Assembly (NCBI GenBank): GCA_910584055.1
Contig: CAJTZS010000009.1
Span: 37,839 to 101,838, forward strand
Direction: 5' to 3'
DNA length: 64,000 nt
Source of the DNA: an uncultured Muribaculaceae bacterium
GTDB taxonomy: Bacteria; Bacteroidota; Bacteroidia; Bacteroidales; Muribaculaceae
The notes below the pieces were generated by a model. It saw only the letters and a list, made by a program, of their open reading frames with translations, had not been told where the DNA came from and ran no database searches. The position numbers were made by a program, and so were the translations under genes. This document shows, piece after piece, positions 1 to 8,976 of the stretch; the first letter of the stretch is position 1, and each line of letters starts with the position of its first letter.

Positions 1-1602
1 GGCATGTGCAGTATTCCCTATGACTTTATAGGATGTGATACGTGCGTCCCTGCTGCCGTTGAACCGGACCGCCAAAAGTGTTATGTCGTATTTGCCGGAA
101 GCGCTCAGCGAGGTTACGGCAAGACGTGCCGGGGCGGTGTTGCCGTTCCCTTTGATGCCGGCCACGATCAAACCGTCTTTCCACGCGGTGACGGGGAATT
201 CAATTCCTGCCGCATTGATGGCTGAGTGTTTGTCCTCACCGCTCACTCCGAGGTAGCTTCCTGTGAATCCGCCGAGTATCTTTATACCCGGTTTCACGAA
301 ATTGCCGTCGGTGTCTCTGACCCATACGTGTGTGTCGGACGGTTCGAAGGTTGTGAAATTGTTCCAGGGCGCGGATGAAACGGTGTTGGGGCCGAAATCG
401 ATGTATACCGGTGCCGTGAGGTCGCCTTCCTTGACCGCCGGAGTCGCATACTCGGTGATTGTCGTCACCTTGTCGGGGGTTTCCACCGCCCTGTGCGCGG
501 ACAGACGGGCTATGGCTGCCATCTCCTCGTTGACGGTGGAGGGGGCATAGGTTGTGGTGGTGACGTCGATTCCAAACAAAGCCTCGAACCATGTGCAGGC
601 GGCAGTGTAACGTCCGTAGGTGACTTCAAGATGATAGCCGTCGCGGTTGAAAACGTCTCCGACGTATGTGGTGCGGGCGTTTTGGATCGCCGTTCCTGAA
701 GGTACCATAAGTTTGAGCGAAGTGTTGTCGGTCATAGCCTTGCGGGCGGACGATGAGATTGCATTATACATTGTCATCTGGTCTTTGCCGTATGCCGGGA
801 AGTCAGCGTGATTGGAACCGGCGGCATATGCCCAGGTCTGATGCCAGATCAATAATGCCTGTGGCGCTTTTGCCGTAATGCCGCTGATGAGTTGGGGAAG
901 GGCGGCGTATGTGTCGTATTTCCCGGACTTCCCGCTCGCTTGCTGGAGACTGATGTAGTCCCAGGTTTCATCAGTCAGAGCTTCGGAAAGGCTCACCTTG
1001 GTGCGGTTCTTCTTCTCGCCGGATACAACCTTCCGGTATTCATATGCGGCGGCATCGCTCTGCAGGTTCGCATAGTGCTTGTCAAGGTCGCATCCTCCGA
1101 TATACATATTGCCGATGACCACCTCAATTCCTGCCGCTTTGGCAAGGTCGTATAGATATTGTTCTACGGCATCCTGGGAAAAACTGTTTCCTATAGCGAG
1201 GATCTTTACTATACCTTGTTCTACGGAAACGTCTATATTGGTCGTGGCTTTGGCTTCTCCTGCCGTAGCCTCAATTGAAACGACGGTTTTCCCGGCGCTG
1301 ACACCGGTTATTGTAATTGTGGTGTCGTCCTTTCGGGTCACCTGTGCAATGTTTGTGTTATCCGATGTGCAGGTCCATTGGTACGATTCATATCCCGAAC
1401 CGCCGAATGTCAGCGTAACGTCTGCACTCTGGCGGGGAGTGAGGGATATGTGGTCGGATGCAGATACGGTGATTTCGACTGTCGGTTTCTCCGGCTCGAT
1501 CTCTGGTTCGTCAATTGATTCGGAGCAGGACATCATGACCGCTGCGAGGAAAGGGAGAAGCAGCGTGTAGAACCATTTGGTATATGATAAAATCTTTTTC
1601 AT
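1..1602 (-). CDS. Partial secreted lipoprotein with Ig-like and DUF4886 (SGNH-like) domains
   Basis: The reading frame is open from an ATG at 1602 to the left edge of the window, giving 534 codons, so the C-terminus is missing. A signal peptide ends in a lipobox (MMSC, Cys26). Residues about 40-128 look like a bacterial Ig-like (BIG2) fold, and from about residue 133 the protein matches the DUF4886 family. The GNSFS motif at 138-142 and the DGYHL motif near 321-325 fit the Ser and Asp/His positions of an SGNH hydrolase. A surface esterase or glycan-deacetylase-like role is an inference from the fold. The region after about residue 395 resembles a sugar-binding or beta-sandwich module. The gene is preceded by an unusual leader hairpin, listed separately. 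Confidence 0.8.
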   Translation of the reverse strand, partial: MKKILSYTKWFYTLLLPFLAAVMMSCSESIDEPEIEPEKPTVEITVSASDHISLTPRQSADVTLTFGGSGYESYQWTCTSDNTNIAQVTRKDDTTITITGVSAGKTVVSIEATAGEAKATTNIDVSVEQGIVKILAIGNSFSQDAVEQYLYDLAKAAGIEVVIGNMYIGGCDLDKHYANLQSDAAAYEYRKVVSGEKKNRTKVSLSEALTDETWDYISLQQASGKSGKYDTYAALPQLISGITAKAPQALLIWHQTWAYAAGSNHADFPAYGKDQMTMYNAISSSARKAMTDNTSLKLMVPSGTAIQNARTTYVGDVFNRDGYHLEVTYGRYTAACTWFEALFGIDVTTTTYAPSTVNEEMAAIARLSAHRAVETPDKVTTITEYATPAVKEGDLTAPVYIDFGPNTVSSAPWNNFTTFEPSDTHVWVRDTDGNFVKPGIKILGGFTGSYLGVSGEDKHSAINAAGIEFPVTAWKDGLIVAGIKGNGNTAPARLAVTSLSASGKYDITLLAVRFNGSRDARITSYKVIGNTAHA

Positions 1603-1615
1603 GATAACGTAATTT

Positions 1616-1650
1616 AAAAAATCGGGGACGCAGTCCACGGCGTCCCCGAT
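1616..1650 (-). promoter_or_regulatory. Terminator-like hairpin in the leader of the DUF4886 gene
   Basis: A perfect 10-bp stem (1621-1630 with 1641-1650, arms ATCGGGGACG/CGTCCCCGAT) is followed, in minus-strand sense, by a run of five T. This is the form of an intrinsic terminator, yet it ends about 14 nt before the start codon at 1602. A weak -7-like TAAATTTTG lies upstream near 1677-1688, so the hairpin may sit inside the leader and act as an attenuator. It could instead terminate transcription from the beta-helix gene upstream. Confidence 0.5.
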
Positions 1651-1734
1651 TCGACTCTGAAACTTCAGATTTGATTCAAAATTTACATAAGTTGTAACAG
1701 TTCAACTATGGAAATACATGTATAGCTGTCAGAT

Positions 1735-1815
1735 GTAGGGATGTTCCCCGGAACATCCTGCCACACGGGCCGTTTTTTTACCGTTCGAACGGCTGTACCG
1801 GGGTGCAGCCCTACA
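1735..1815. repeat. REP-like palindromic repeat, copy 1
   Basis: The ends are inverted (TGTAGGG at 1735 and CCCTACA at 1809-1815). Inside is the palindrome GGATGTTCC-cc-GGAACATCC (1739-1758) and a second palindromic half near 1785-1805. It matches the layout of the copy at 3738-3830 and lies between two genes, as expected for a dispersed REP or MITE-like element. Confidence 0.6.
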
Positions 1816-1890
1816 TTTGGTACTCAGTAATTTACCTATGATGGCATAGCTGAGTAGTTACACTTATTAACCTAATAAACCTAACTAACC

Positions 1891-3438
1891 TTATTTTATT
1901 ACCTTGAAGATTGCATTACCCGATTTCAGGATATATAAGCCGTTTGCAAATGCACTGAGATCAACAGTATTGTTGGAAGATGCGGCAACTGTAGCTCCGT
2001 TCACTGTATATACAGTGACACCTTCTGTTGCACCCTCGATTGTGTAAACTCCGTTGCCCGCTTTTACCAGCTTAGGAGCGTCAGCATCTTCTATTGTTGA
2101 AATGACACCCACATTCCCGCCATCGATTTGAGCTTGAGTGTATGCGTTCGCTCCGGGTGTCATACCTGTCTCGCGTGTCGTGCCTGCTGCATCTGTGGCG
2201 AGATTCCACTCTGTGGGAAGTCCCCATTCAGCGGTGGCGGTTTTCACCTGCTCGCCAGAAGCACCCGCAACGTAGGTAGCAGGCATAAGCCGGTTATCAG
2301 CATTGAGTGTGTTTGTACCGTAGATTGATGCATAATTGTAAGCTTCTCCATGAGTGTCAGTGTCTTTCCAGAAGTTGCCTACAGCTACCGGACCTGCGTA
2401 GTTATATCCACCGGAAACTACGTTAGCGAAATCCTCGGAAGCATTGAAATTAAATGCTTCTGTACCTTCTGCTCCAACGATTACAGAATTGACCATGCGG
2501 AGGTTAGCATCTTTGCCGTTGAAACCTATCTGCGACGGAGTGTTGCCAGCGATAGTAGAGTTGACGACGGTTACCTGATTTGGATTAGAGCTTTTACCAT
2601 TTGATAACACTGCTGCAGCATTTTCTGTGCCGTCAGATTTATTTTCTACAACTGTGCAATTTATTAGATTTAATTCTACCCCATGAGATTGGAAGATTAT
2701 ACCAAAATTTTCAGAGACTGTATTTTTGTTGAATACACAATTCGAAAATGTCGTATAACCTTTCTTATTGTTATTACTTGACATTCTTACAGCTCCTCCT
2801 CTTGATACGGCAGAATTCCCAGAGAATTGACAATTTTTAAATGTTACTGTACTGCTCCGAAGATGTGCAGCTGCCCCACCGAGTTTACCTGCTGCTTTAT
2901 TGTCATAAAAATTGCAAGAATTTATGGTAACATAGCCGCTGTTGTAGACGAAGAGAGCACCGGATCCTCCAGTTCCATAGCTCGCATCAGAATCATCCCC
3001 AGGATCGGTTTCTATATTGGTAGATACCGATTTGAAATCAATATTATTGATTTCAGCAGGTTTGGTTTCATTGCCATGCGCTGTGACTGTTTGAATTTTT
3101 ATCAAGGATTCAAGTACCAATTTGTTAGTTGCTTGAGATTCAATTTTAGATCCATCAAGGACAGAACGTTCTGAGCCTATAGCGCCATTAATAATAGCAT
3201 AAGTCCCCTTCTTAACGGCAATACATTTCGATGGCTCATATATGCCGGCAGCCAGGTTGTAAACATCGCCATCGGTGTTTTTGAGAGCTTGTTCGCGGAA
3301 TGCTTCTGTGTCGAAGGCGTTTTCCCATGAAGAACCGTCTTTGGAGCCGTCTCCTTCAGGGGTGACGTAGTAGGTTGCGGCGAAGAGAGGTGTGGCAGCT
3401 ATGGCTGCGACGGACAAAAGTAGATTTTTCAAATCCAT
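1891..3438 (-). CDS. Secreted right-handed beta-helix protein with T9SS-like C-terminal tail
   Basis: This 515-residue protein has a signal peptide (about residues 1-20, cleavage after PLFA). The start of the mature protein (TYYVTPEGDGSKDGSSWENAF) is typical of Bacteroidales pectate-lyase-like beta-helix proteins. The middle has repeating Asn-rich turns (NCNFYDN, NCQFSGN, NCVFNKN, NCTVVEN) expected of parallel beta-helix rungs. The last roughly 70 residues, with VYTVNGATV and LSAFANGLYILK, resemble a type IX secretion sorting domain. It is probably cell-surface or secreted, but the substrate is unknown. The catalytic residues of a polysaccharide lyase could not be assigned. It appears to be a single-gene unit. 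Confidence 0.75.
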   Translation of the reverse strand: MDLKNLLLSVAAIAATPLFAATYYVTPEGDGSKDGSSWENAFDTEAFREQALKNTDGDVYNLAAGIYEPSKCIAVKKGTYAIINGAIGSERSVLDGSKIESQATNKLVLESLIKIQTVTAHGNETKPAEINNIDFKSVSTNIETDPGDDSDASYGTGGSGALFVYNSGYVTINSCNFYDNKAAGKLGGAAAHLRSSTVTFKNCQFSGNSAVSRGGAVRMSSNNNKKGYTTFSNCVFNKNTVSENFGIIFQSHGVELNLINCTVVENKSDGTENAAAVLSNGKSSNPNQVTVVNSTIAGNTPSQIGFNGKDANLRMVNSVIVGAEGTEAFNFNASEDFANVVSGGYNYAGPVAVGNFWKDTDTHGEAYNYASIYGTNTLNADNRLMPATYVAGASGEQVKTATAEWGLPTEWNLATDAAGTTRETGMTPGANAYTQAQIDGGNVGVISTIEDADAPKLVKAGNGVYTIEGATEGVTVYTVNGATVAASSNNTVDLSAFANGLYILKSGNAIFKVIK

Positions 3439-3737
3439 AGTAGAATGATTTTAAGTGTTTGTTATTATTGTTTGTTCTAAATTTCTATCGGATGCCAAAT
3501 AACATTTGCGAGTTTTGTCATGCCGCTATTTTGGCCTTTCTACTTCCCCTGTCGTAAGTTTTCGAAAAATCTATAGGTCAAAAAATCAAATTTTTTTGAA
3601 AAAGTTGAAATCTCTTTATATATCTTTGATTATAAATGTGTTATAACGAATTAAAATATGTTAATAAAATATAATGAATCTAAATTCAAGAAAAAATGGG
3701 CTAATAAAGATATCCCTTCAGGTATAAGGAAGTCTAT

Positions 3738-3830
3738 CTCAAATGTAGGGATGCTCCACGGAGCATCCGATGCAAGAAACCTTTGTTTGGCTCGTGCCGG
3801 ATGCACCATGGTGCATCCCTACAATTTGAG
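3738..3830. repeat. REP-like palindromic repeat, copy 2
   Basis: The outer arms CTCAAAT/ATTTGAG and TGTAGGGATG/CATCCCTACA enclose two internal palindromes: GGATGCTCC-ac-GGAGCATCC and a second centred on CCATGG. The element occupies most of the gene-free stretch 3601-3990, which otherwise holds only the infB terminator. A 60-codon plus-strand frame here is an accident of the repeat. Confidence 0.65.
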
Positions 3831-3921
3831 ACACTATTAATTGACTTTATGCAGTTATGAGTGTTGTTTTATATACGCTGGGGTTATCTGTCCGTAAATT
3901 ATGGTTAATCCAACCTATAAA

Positions 3922-3956
3922 AAAAATCAGGCTGGCACGGGGCAGCCTGATTTTTT
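3922..3956 (-). terminator. Intrinsic terminator of the rimP-nusA-infB operon
   Basis: The stem ATCAGGCTG (3926-3934) pairs with CAGCCTGAT (3943-3951) around an 8-nt loop, with A and T runs on both sides, so it could work in both directions. It lies about 40 bases beyond the infB stop codon on the minus strand. Confidence 0.85.
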
Positions 3957-3994
3957 ATAGGTAATATATTATAATTTAGTAATATATCTTTCTC

Positions 3995-6934
3995 TTATAG
4001 TGTCTTCTTCACCTCTACCTCTTCGTATGCCTCGATGAAGTCGCCTTCGCGGACATCGTTGTAGCCCTGGATCGAGAGACCGCAGTCGTAACCGGAGACT
4101 ACATCCTTGACATCGTCTTTGAACCGCTTCAAGGAACCGAGTTCACCGGTGTAGATTACGATGCCGTCGCGGATCAGGCGCACTTTGCTGGAGCGTTTGA
4201 TCTTTCCGTCGCGTACGATGGCACCGGCAATTGTGCCCACTTTCGAGATGTGATAGGTCTGAAGCACTTCCGCCGTACCGGTAATCTCCTCCTTGATTTC
4301 GGGAGAAAGCATACCCTCCATCGCGTCTTTGACTTCTTCGATGGCTTTGTAGATGACTGAGTAGAGACGTATCTCCACGCCCTCTTTCTCAGCCTCGCGC
4401 TTCGCCGCCGCCGAAGGACGCACCTGGAAGCCGATGATGATGGCATCGGAAGCCGCTGCGAGAGTGACATCGGATTCGGAAATTGCTCCGACACCCTTAT
4501 GAAGCACGTTGACCTGCACTTCCGGAGTGGAAAGCTTAAGAAGCGAGTCGGAGAGGGCTTCGATCGAACCGTCCACGTCTCCCTTGACCACGAGGTTGAG
4601 TTCGTGGAAATCGTTGAGGGCACGACGGCGTCCAAGCTCTTCGAGTCCGAGACGTTTCTTGGTGCGGAGTCCGAGCTCGCGTTGCAGCTGTTCGCGCTTG
4701 CCGGCGATCTCGCGTGCCTCCTGTTCGGTTTCGAGGACATTGAACGTGTCGCCTGCCTGCGGTGCGCCGTTAAGACCTAAGATAAGCACCGGGGTAGCCG
4801 GACCGGCCTCCTTCACGCGCTGATTACGCTCGTTGAACATAGCCTTGACCTTACCGTAGTGTGTTCCGGCAAGGATGACATCGCCCACACGGAGCGTACC
4901 GTTCTGAACGAGGACGGTGGCGACATAGCCGCGACCTTTGTCGAGAGAAGACTCTATCACCGAACCGATGGCGTTTCGTTCCGGATTTGCCTTGAGATCA
5001 AGCATCTCGGCTTCAAGCAGCACCTTCTCCATCAGTTCATCGACACCGAGACCCTTCTTGGCCGAGATGTCCTGACTCTGATATTTGCCGCCCCATTCCT
5101 CAACGAGGTAATTCATGCCGGCAAGCTCTTCCTTGATCTTGTCGGGGTTGGCGGTGGGTTTATCGATCTTGTTTATGGCGAACACCATCGGCACGCCTGC
5201 CGCCGAAGCATGGTTGATGGCCTCTATTGTCTGAGGCATCACATTGTCGTCGGCTGCCACGATGATGATGGCGAGGTCGGTTACTTTCGCTCCGCGGGCA
5301 CGCATGGCGGTGAACGCCTCGTGGCCCGGAGTGTCGAGGAACGTGATATGACGGCCGTCGGAGAGCTTCACGTTGTATGCACCGATGTGCTGTGTGATAC
5401 CTCCCGCCTCGCCGGCAATCACGTTAGCCTTACGGATATAGTCGAGCAGCGAAGTCTTACCGTGGTCCACGTGACCCATGACGGTAACGATCGGCGGACG
5501 GCTCTGGAGCTCTTCCTCCTTGTCTTCAACCACTTCAATAGCCTCGGTTACGTCAGCACTGACAAACTCAGTGGTGAATCCGAATTCCTCAGCCACGATA
5601 TTGATGGTCTCAGCGTCAAGACGCTGGTTGATGGATACCATCACGCCAAGGTTCATGCAGGTGGCGATGACGTTGTTGACGGGCACGTCCATAAGGTTGG
5701 CAAGGTCGTTGGCGGTCACGAACTCGGTGATCTTGATTACCGAGCTTTCGGCTGCTTCGCGCTGCTGGTTCTCCAGTTCGCGGTTGTGCATCTCCTCGCG
5801 TTTCTCCTTACGCCACTTCGCACTCTTCTTGGGAGCCTTGTTGGTGAGACGGGCGAGAGTCTCCTTCACCTGCTTCTGAACATCTTCCGAATTTACTTCC
5901 GGTTTGACGGGGCGTTTGTCGCGTTTGCGCTTGTTCTCGCCTCTGCCTCCACCTTGATTGCCACCCTGATTGCCGCCTTTATTCTCTTTCTTGCGGCCTT
6001 CAGAGCCGAACCCGGGTTGCGACACTGCCTTTTCAATGTCCACTTTCTCTTTGCCGATGCGCTTGCGCTTCTTCTGCGAGCCGTCGCCGGCTGCCGCCGC
6101 ATGGGCGCGGGCCGCTTCGGCGCGGCGTTCACTGCGGCTCTTCTTGCGCGGACGTGTTGACTGGTTTATTGCAGAGAGGTCGATTTTGCCGACAACTTTC
6201 AGCTCCGGTCCGGCAGGCGTGGGCGCGTAACGGAACACTCCGTTGCCATCCGTGGTGCCTGTTTCCTTTGCCGGTTGCTGCGTGGAAGCCTCTTTTACAG
6301 TGACTTTCTCCGCCGCTTTGGGCTGAGGTTTAGGCTCCTGCTTCGGTTGCGGCTTGGGCTCTTGCCTGACTTGAGGCTTCTGCTCCGGTTTAGGTTCCGG
6401 CTTAACCTCCGGCTTCGGTTCCGGTTTCACTTCCGGTTTTGGCTCCGGCGCGGGTTCGGGCTTTACCTCCGGCATTGGTTCCGGTGTGGGCTTAACCTCC
6501 GGTTTAAGCTCGGGTTTGATTTCCGGCTTTGGTTCCGGTGCGGGTTTTACCTCCGGTTTAGGTTCCGGTTTAGGCTCTGCTGCAGGTTTCGCTTCAGCGG
6601 TAGCAGCGGGTCGGGGCTTGTCAAGGTCTATATGACCAACCACCCTCGGACCGGCAGACGTAGGAACGGAGGTCTTGATTTCCTCCGGAGCGATGCGGTC
6701 TCTGTTTTTCTCCTTGCGTTCTTGTTTCTTTGCGGCGCCAAAGTCGTCGGATTTCTCCTTTATACCCTTGTCTTTGCTGAATTCCTTTGTGAGGATTCCG
6801 ACCGCATCTTCATCGATACGGGTGTTTGGGCCGGGATTCTCTTCAATCTCGACATTGTTTTTGCGCAGGAATTCCACCGCAGTGTTGATTCCTACATTGA
6901 GGTCTTTTGCTACTTTGCTGATCTTTATGCGCAT
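3995..6934 (-). CDS. infB: Translation initiation factor IF-2
   Basis: This GTPase brings initiator tRNA to the 30S subunit. The start is placed at 6934 (MRIKISKVAKDLNVG, the usual Bacteroidetes IF-2 N-terminus) rather than an upstream ATG at 6955; the product is 979 residues. Residues about 115-205 form a long Pro-Glu-Lys repeat linker, followed by basic and Gly-rich segments. The G domain has GHVDHGKT at about 487-494, then DTPGHEAF and NKIDKP. Domains II, III and C2 follow, ending near VRLIRDGIVIYTGELGSLKRFKDDV. It lies 49 bases downstream of nusA as the last gene of the rimP-nusA-infB operon and is followed by a strong terminator. The long low-complexity linker is common in the phylum. 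Confidence 0.97.
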   Translation of the reverse strand: MRIKISKVAKDLNVGINTAVEFLRKNNVEIEENPGPNTRIDEDAVGILTKEFSKDKGIKEKSDDFGAAKKQERKEKNRDRIAPEEIKTSVPTSAGPRVVGHIDLDKPRPAATAEAKPAAEPKPEPKPEVKPAPEPKPEIKPELKPEVKPTPEPMPEVKPEPAPEPKPEVKPEPKPEVKPEPKPEQKPQVRQEPKPQPKQEPKPQPKAAEKVTVKEASTQQPAKETGTTDGNGVFRYAPTPAGPELKVVGKIDLSAINQSTRPRKKSRSERRAEAARAHAAAAGDGSQKKRKRIGKEKVDIEKAVSQPGFGSEGRKKENKGGNQGGNQGGGRGENKRKRDKRPVKPEVNSEDVQKQVKETLARLTNKAPKKSAKWRKEKREEMHNRELENQQREAAESSVIKITEFVTANDLANLMDVPVNNVIATCMNLGVMVSINQRLDAETINIVAEEFGFTTEFVSADVTEAIEVVEDKEEELQSRPPIVTVMGHVDHGKTSLLDYIRKANVIAGEAGGITQHIGAYNVKLSDGRHITFLDTPGHEAFTAMRARGAKVTDLAIIIVAADDNVMPQTIEAINHASAAGVPMVFAINKIDKPTANPDKIKEELAGMNYLVEEWGGKYQSQDISAKKGLGVDELMEKVLLEAEMLDLKANPERNAIGSVIESSLDKGRGYVATVLVQNGTLRVGDVILAGTHYGKVKAMFNERNQRVKEAGPATPVLILGLNGAPQAGDTFNVLETEQEAREIAGKREQLQRELGLRTKKRLGLEELGRRRALNDFHELNLVVKGDVDGSIEALSDSLLKLSTPEVQVNVLHKGVGAISESDVTLAAASDAIIIGFQVRPSAAAKREAEKEGVEIRLYSVIYKAIEEVKDAMEGMLSPEIKEEITGTAEVLQTYHISKVGTIAGAIVRDGKIKRSSKVRLIRDGIVIYTGELGSLKRFKDDVKDVVSGYDCGLSIQGYNDVREGDFIEAYEEVEVKKTL

Positions 6935-6983
6935 ATGTAATTTTTGTGGTTGCAATAATAATTAGAAGTTGTTGATTAACTTC

Positions 6984-8231
6984 TTAGTCTTCGAACTCGG
7001 CGCGGAGCACTTCAAGGACGTGCTGCAGCGTGGAGTCTTCCAAGTCTGCCTGATCGAGGACATGCTGCGGAGCGTTGAGCACAGCCTTGGCGGTGCCGAG
7101 TCCGAGGTCCTTGAGGGTTTCGATCACCCATTCGTCGATTTCATCGTTGAATTCATCGAGGTAGATGTCTTCCTCTCCAGGTTCGATGTCGCGGTAAACG
7201 TCGATCGAGAATCCGGTGAGCATGGATGCGAGACGGATGTTCATACCTCCCTTGCCGATAGCGAGGCTGACCTCATCGGGATGGAGGAACACTTCTGCCT
7301 TCTTCTCCTCTTCGTTGAGGCGGATTGAAGATATCTTGGCGGGGCTGAGGGCTCGCTGGATATAAAGCTGCGGATTGGCGGTGAATGAAATCACGTCGAT
7401 ATTCTCGTTGCGAAGTTCGCGCACGATGCCGTGGATGCGGCTGCCTTTGATACCTACACAGGCGCCTACGGGGTCGATACGGTCGTCATAACTTTCCACA
7501 GCTATCTTGGCGCGCTCACCGGGGATGCGGGCAACATCCTTGATGGTGATGAGTCCGTCGTGGATCTCGGGAACCTCCTGCTCGAAGAGGCGGCGGAGGA
7601 AGCGGGGATCCGTACGGCTCACGATGACTTTCGGATTGTTGTTGGGGTTGTCCACACGTTTCACGATGGCGCGAACCATGTCTCCCTTATGGAAGAAATC
7701 GCCGGGAATCTGTTCCTCTTTAGGCATGATAAGCTCATTCTGCTCTTCATCGAGAAGGAGCATTTCGCGTTTCCATATCTGATGGACCTCACCGGTGATA
7801 ACCTCACCTTCGAGTTCCTTGAATTTTGTGTAGATAGCGTCTTTCTGAAGATCGAGGATTTTAGACTGCAGAGTCTGGCGCAAGTTAAGGATGGCGCGGC
7901 GGCCGAATTTCTCAAAGAAAATCTGCTTGGTCACGTCTTCGCCGATTTCGCATTCAGGGTCAATCTCGCGGGCATCGGTGAGACCGATCTGCATGTCCTT
8001 GTTTTCGACTTCACCGTCAGGAACTACTTCAAGGTTCTGATATATCTCGCAGTCGCCCTTGTCGGGATTCATGATGACGTCGAAATTCTCGTCGGATCCA
8101 AACATTTTTGCCAGCACATTGCGGAATGATTCCTCAAGCACTGATATCATAGTGGTTTTGTCAATGTTCTTGAGTTCTTTGAACTCTGCGAACCGATCGA
8201 CCATATTCACTGTCTCTGCTTTCTTTGCCAT
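6984..8231 (-). CDS. nusA: Transcription termination/antitermination factor NusA
   Basis: The 415-residue protein carries the NusA N-terminal RNA-polymerase-binding domain (from about MVDRFAEFKELKNIDKTTM), an S1 domain (near GEVITGEVHQIWKREMLLL), and two KH domains including IGKGGMNIRLAS. The C-terminal part is short and acidic, as usual in Bacteroidetes, which lack the long E. coli AR repeats. It modulates RNA polymerase pausing, termination and rRNA antitermination. It lies between rimP and infB, and the spacer to rimP is filled with a 7-bp repeat array. Confidence 0.97.
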   Translation of the reverse strand: MAKKAETVNMVDRFAEFKELKNIDKTTMISVLEESFRNVLAKMFGSDENFDVIMNPDKGDCEIYQNLEVVPDGEVENKDMQIGLTDAREIDPECEIGEDVTKQIFFEKFGRRAILNLRQTLQSKILDLQKDAIYTKFKELEGEVITGEVHQIWKREMLLLDEEQNELIMPKEEQIPGDFFHKGDMVRAIVKRVDNPNNNPKVIVSRTDPRFLRRLFEQEVPEIHDGLITIKDVARIPGERAKIAVESYDDRIDPVGACVGIKGSRIHGIVRELRNENIDVISFTANPQLYIQRALSPAKISSIRLNEEEKKAEVFLHPDEVSLAIGKGGMNIRLASMLTGFSIDVYRDIEPGEEDIYLDEFNDEIDEWVIETLKDLGLGTAKAVLNAPQHVLDQADLEDSTLQHVLEVLRAEFED

Positions 8232-8246
8232 TTACTTTATATAATG

Positions 8247-8351
8247 TGAAATGTTGAATGTTTAATGTTTAATGGTTTTAAGGCTAAAGCCTAACGCGTA
8301 ACGCCTAATACCTAAAGCCTAACGCCTAACGCCTAACGCCTAACGCCTCCC
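8247..8351. repeat. Degenerate 7-bp tandem repeat between rimP and nusA
   Basis: Fifteen consecutive heptamers can be laid out without a gap. They run from TGAAATG, TTGAATG, TTTAATG and TTTAATG through GGCTAAA to GCCTAAC, which is repeated four times exactly at 8317-8344. The array fills nearly all of the spacer between the rimP stop and the nusA start. Its function is unknown; it may set mRNA spacing or structure inside the operon. Confidence 0.75.
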
Positions 8352-8358
8352 CTTGGGT

Positions 8359-8823
8359 CTAAAACCTAAAAATATATTTGACTGAGTTGACGGCATCGTA
8401 GCGGAACTTGAATTCCTTCGTCACCTCCACGGGACGTTTCGCACCTTCGGGGCGCTCTTTGACCGTGGAGACAATGACAAATTCCTCTTCTCCCGCTTCT
8501 GCAAGGATGCCTGTATATTTCTTGCCGTCGCGGGCAAGTACCTCGACCTCGTTGCCGAGGTTTTTCTCATACTGCTTGCGCACGCGGAACGGTGATGTAA
8601 GTCCGGCGGAACCGACTTCAAGTTCGTAATCCTCCGGCTCGCGTGGAAATTCCTCCTCTATGCGGCGGGTCAGCGACACGCAGAAGTCGATGTCAACGCT
8701 CTCAAAGGAATCGATATCCACCTTGATCTCGTTGGATGCCGAAACGCTTATTCCCACAAGGAAATAGGGCGTGCCGTCAAGTTCCTTCTCTATAAACTGT
8801 TCTAATGCTTTCTTATCTGTCAT
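8359..8823 (-). CDS. rimP: Ribosome maturation factor RimP
   Basis: This 154-residue protein assists 30S subunit assembly. The start is set at 8823 (MTDKKALEQFIEKEL), because the extension to 8871 overlaps the promoter and leader. The sequence shows the RimP pattern: VDIDSFESVDIDFCVSLTRRIEE in the N-terminal alpha/beta domain, then YELEVGSAGLTSPFR and a C-terminal SH3-like domain. It is the first gene of the operon with nusA and infB, a conserved arrangement. Confidence 0.93.
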   Translation of the reverse strand: MTDKKALEQFIEKELDGTPYFLVGISVSASNEIKVDIDSFESVDIDFCVSLTRRIEEEFPREPEDYELEVGSAGLTSPFRVRKQYEKNLGNEVEVLARDGKKYTGILAEAGEEEFVIVSTVKERPEGAKRPVEVTKEFKFRYDAVNSVKYIFRF

Positions 8824-8835
8824 AACCAAAAACAA

Positions 8836-8876
8836 GGAGGAGACGTATGTCCCCTCCGGAATTCTATGCAAAGATA
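8836..8876 (-). promoter_or_regulatory. Promoter -7 box and leader hairpin of the rimP-nusA-infB operon
   Basis: In minus-strand sense TATCTTTGC (8868-8876) matches the Bacteroidetes -7 consensus TAnnTTTGC. Just downstream, a hairpin with arms GGAGG.GAC and GTC.CCTCC (8836-8857) would form in the 5' leader about a dozen bases before the rimP ATG. No convincing -33 TTTG was assigned. Confidence 0.55.
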
Positions 8877-8976
8877 ATAAAAAATCCCCGTTTTCTTTAT
8901 ATTTATGGCTGTCTTAGTGGCGAATATGGAGTAATATGGACTAAAAATAACACTTATTAACAAAATTTAATAATAA

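Noticed and set aside
3658..3840. 60-codon frame near the infB terminator
   Set aside because: It runs through the REP-like repeat and lacks any protein signature.
4859..6160. 433-codon open frame antisense to infB
   Set aside because: It is the complement of the well-supported infB gene; its length follows from the codon bias and repeats of infB.
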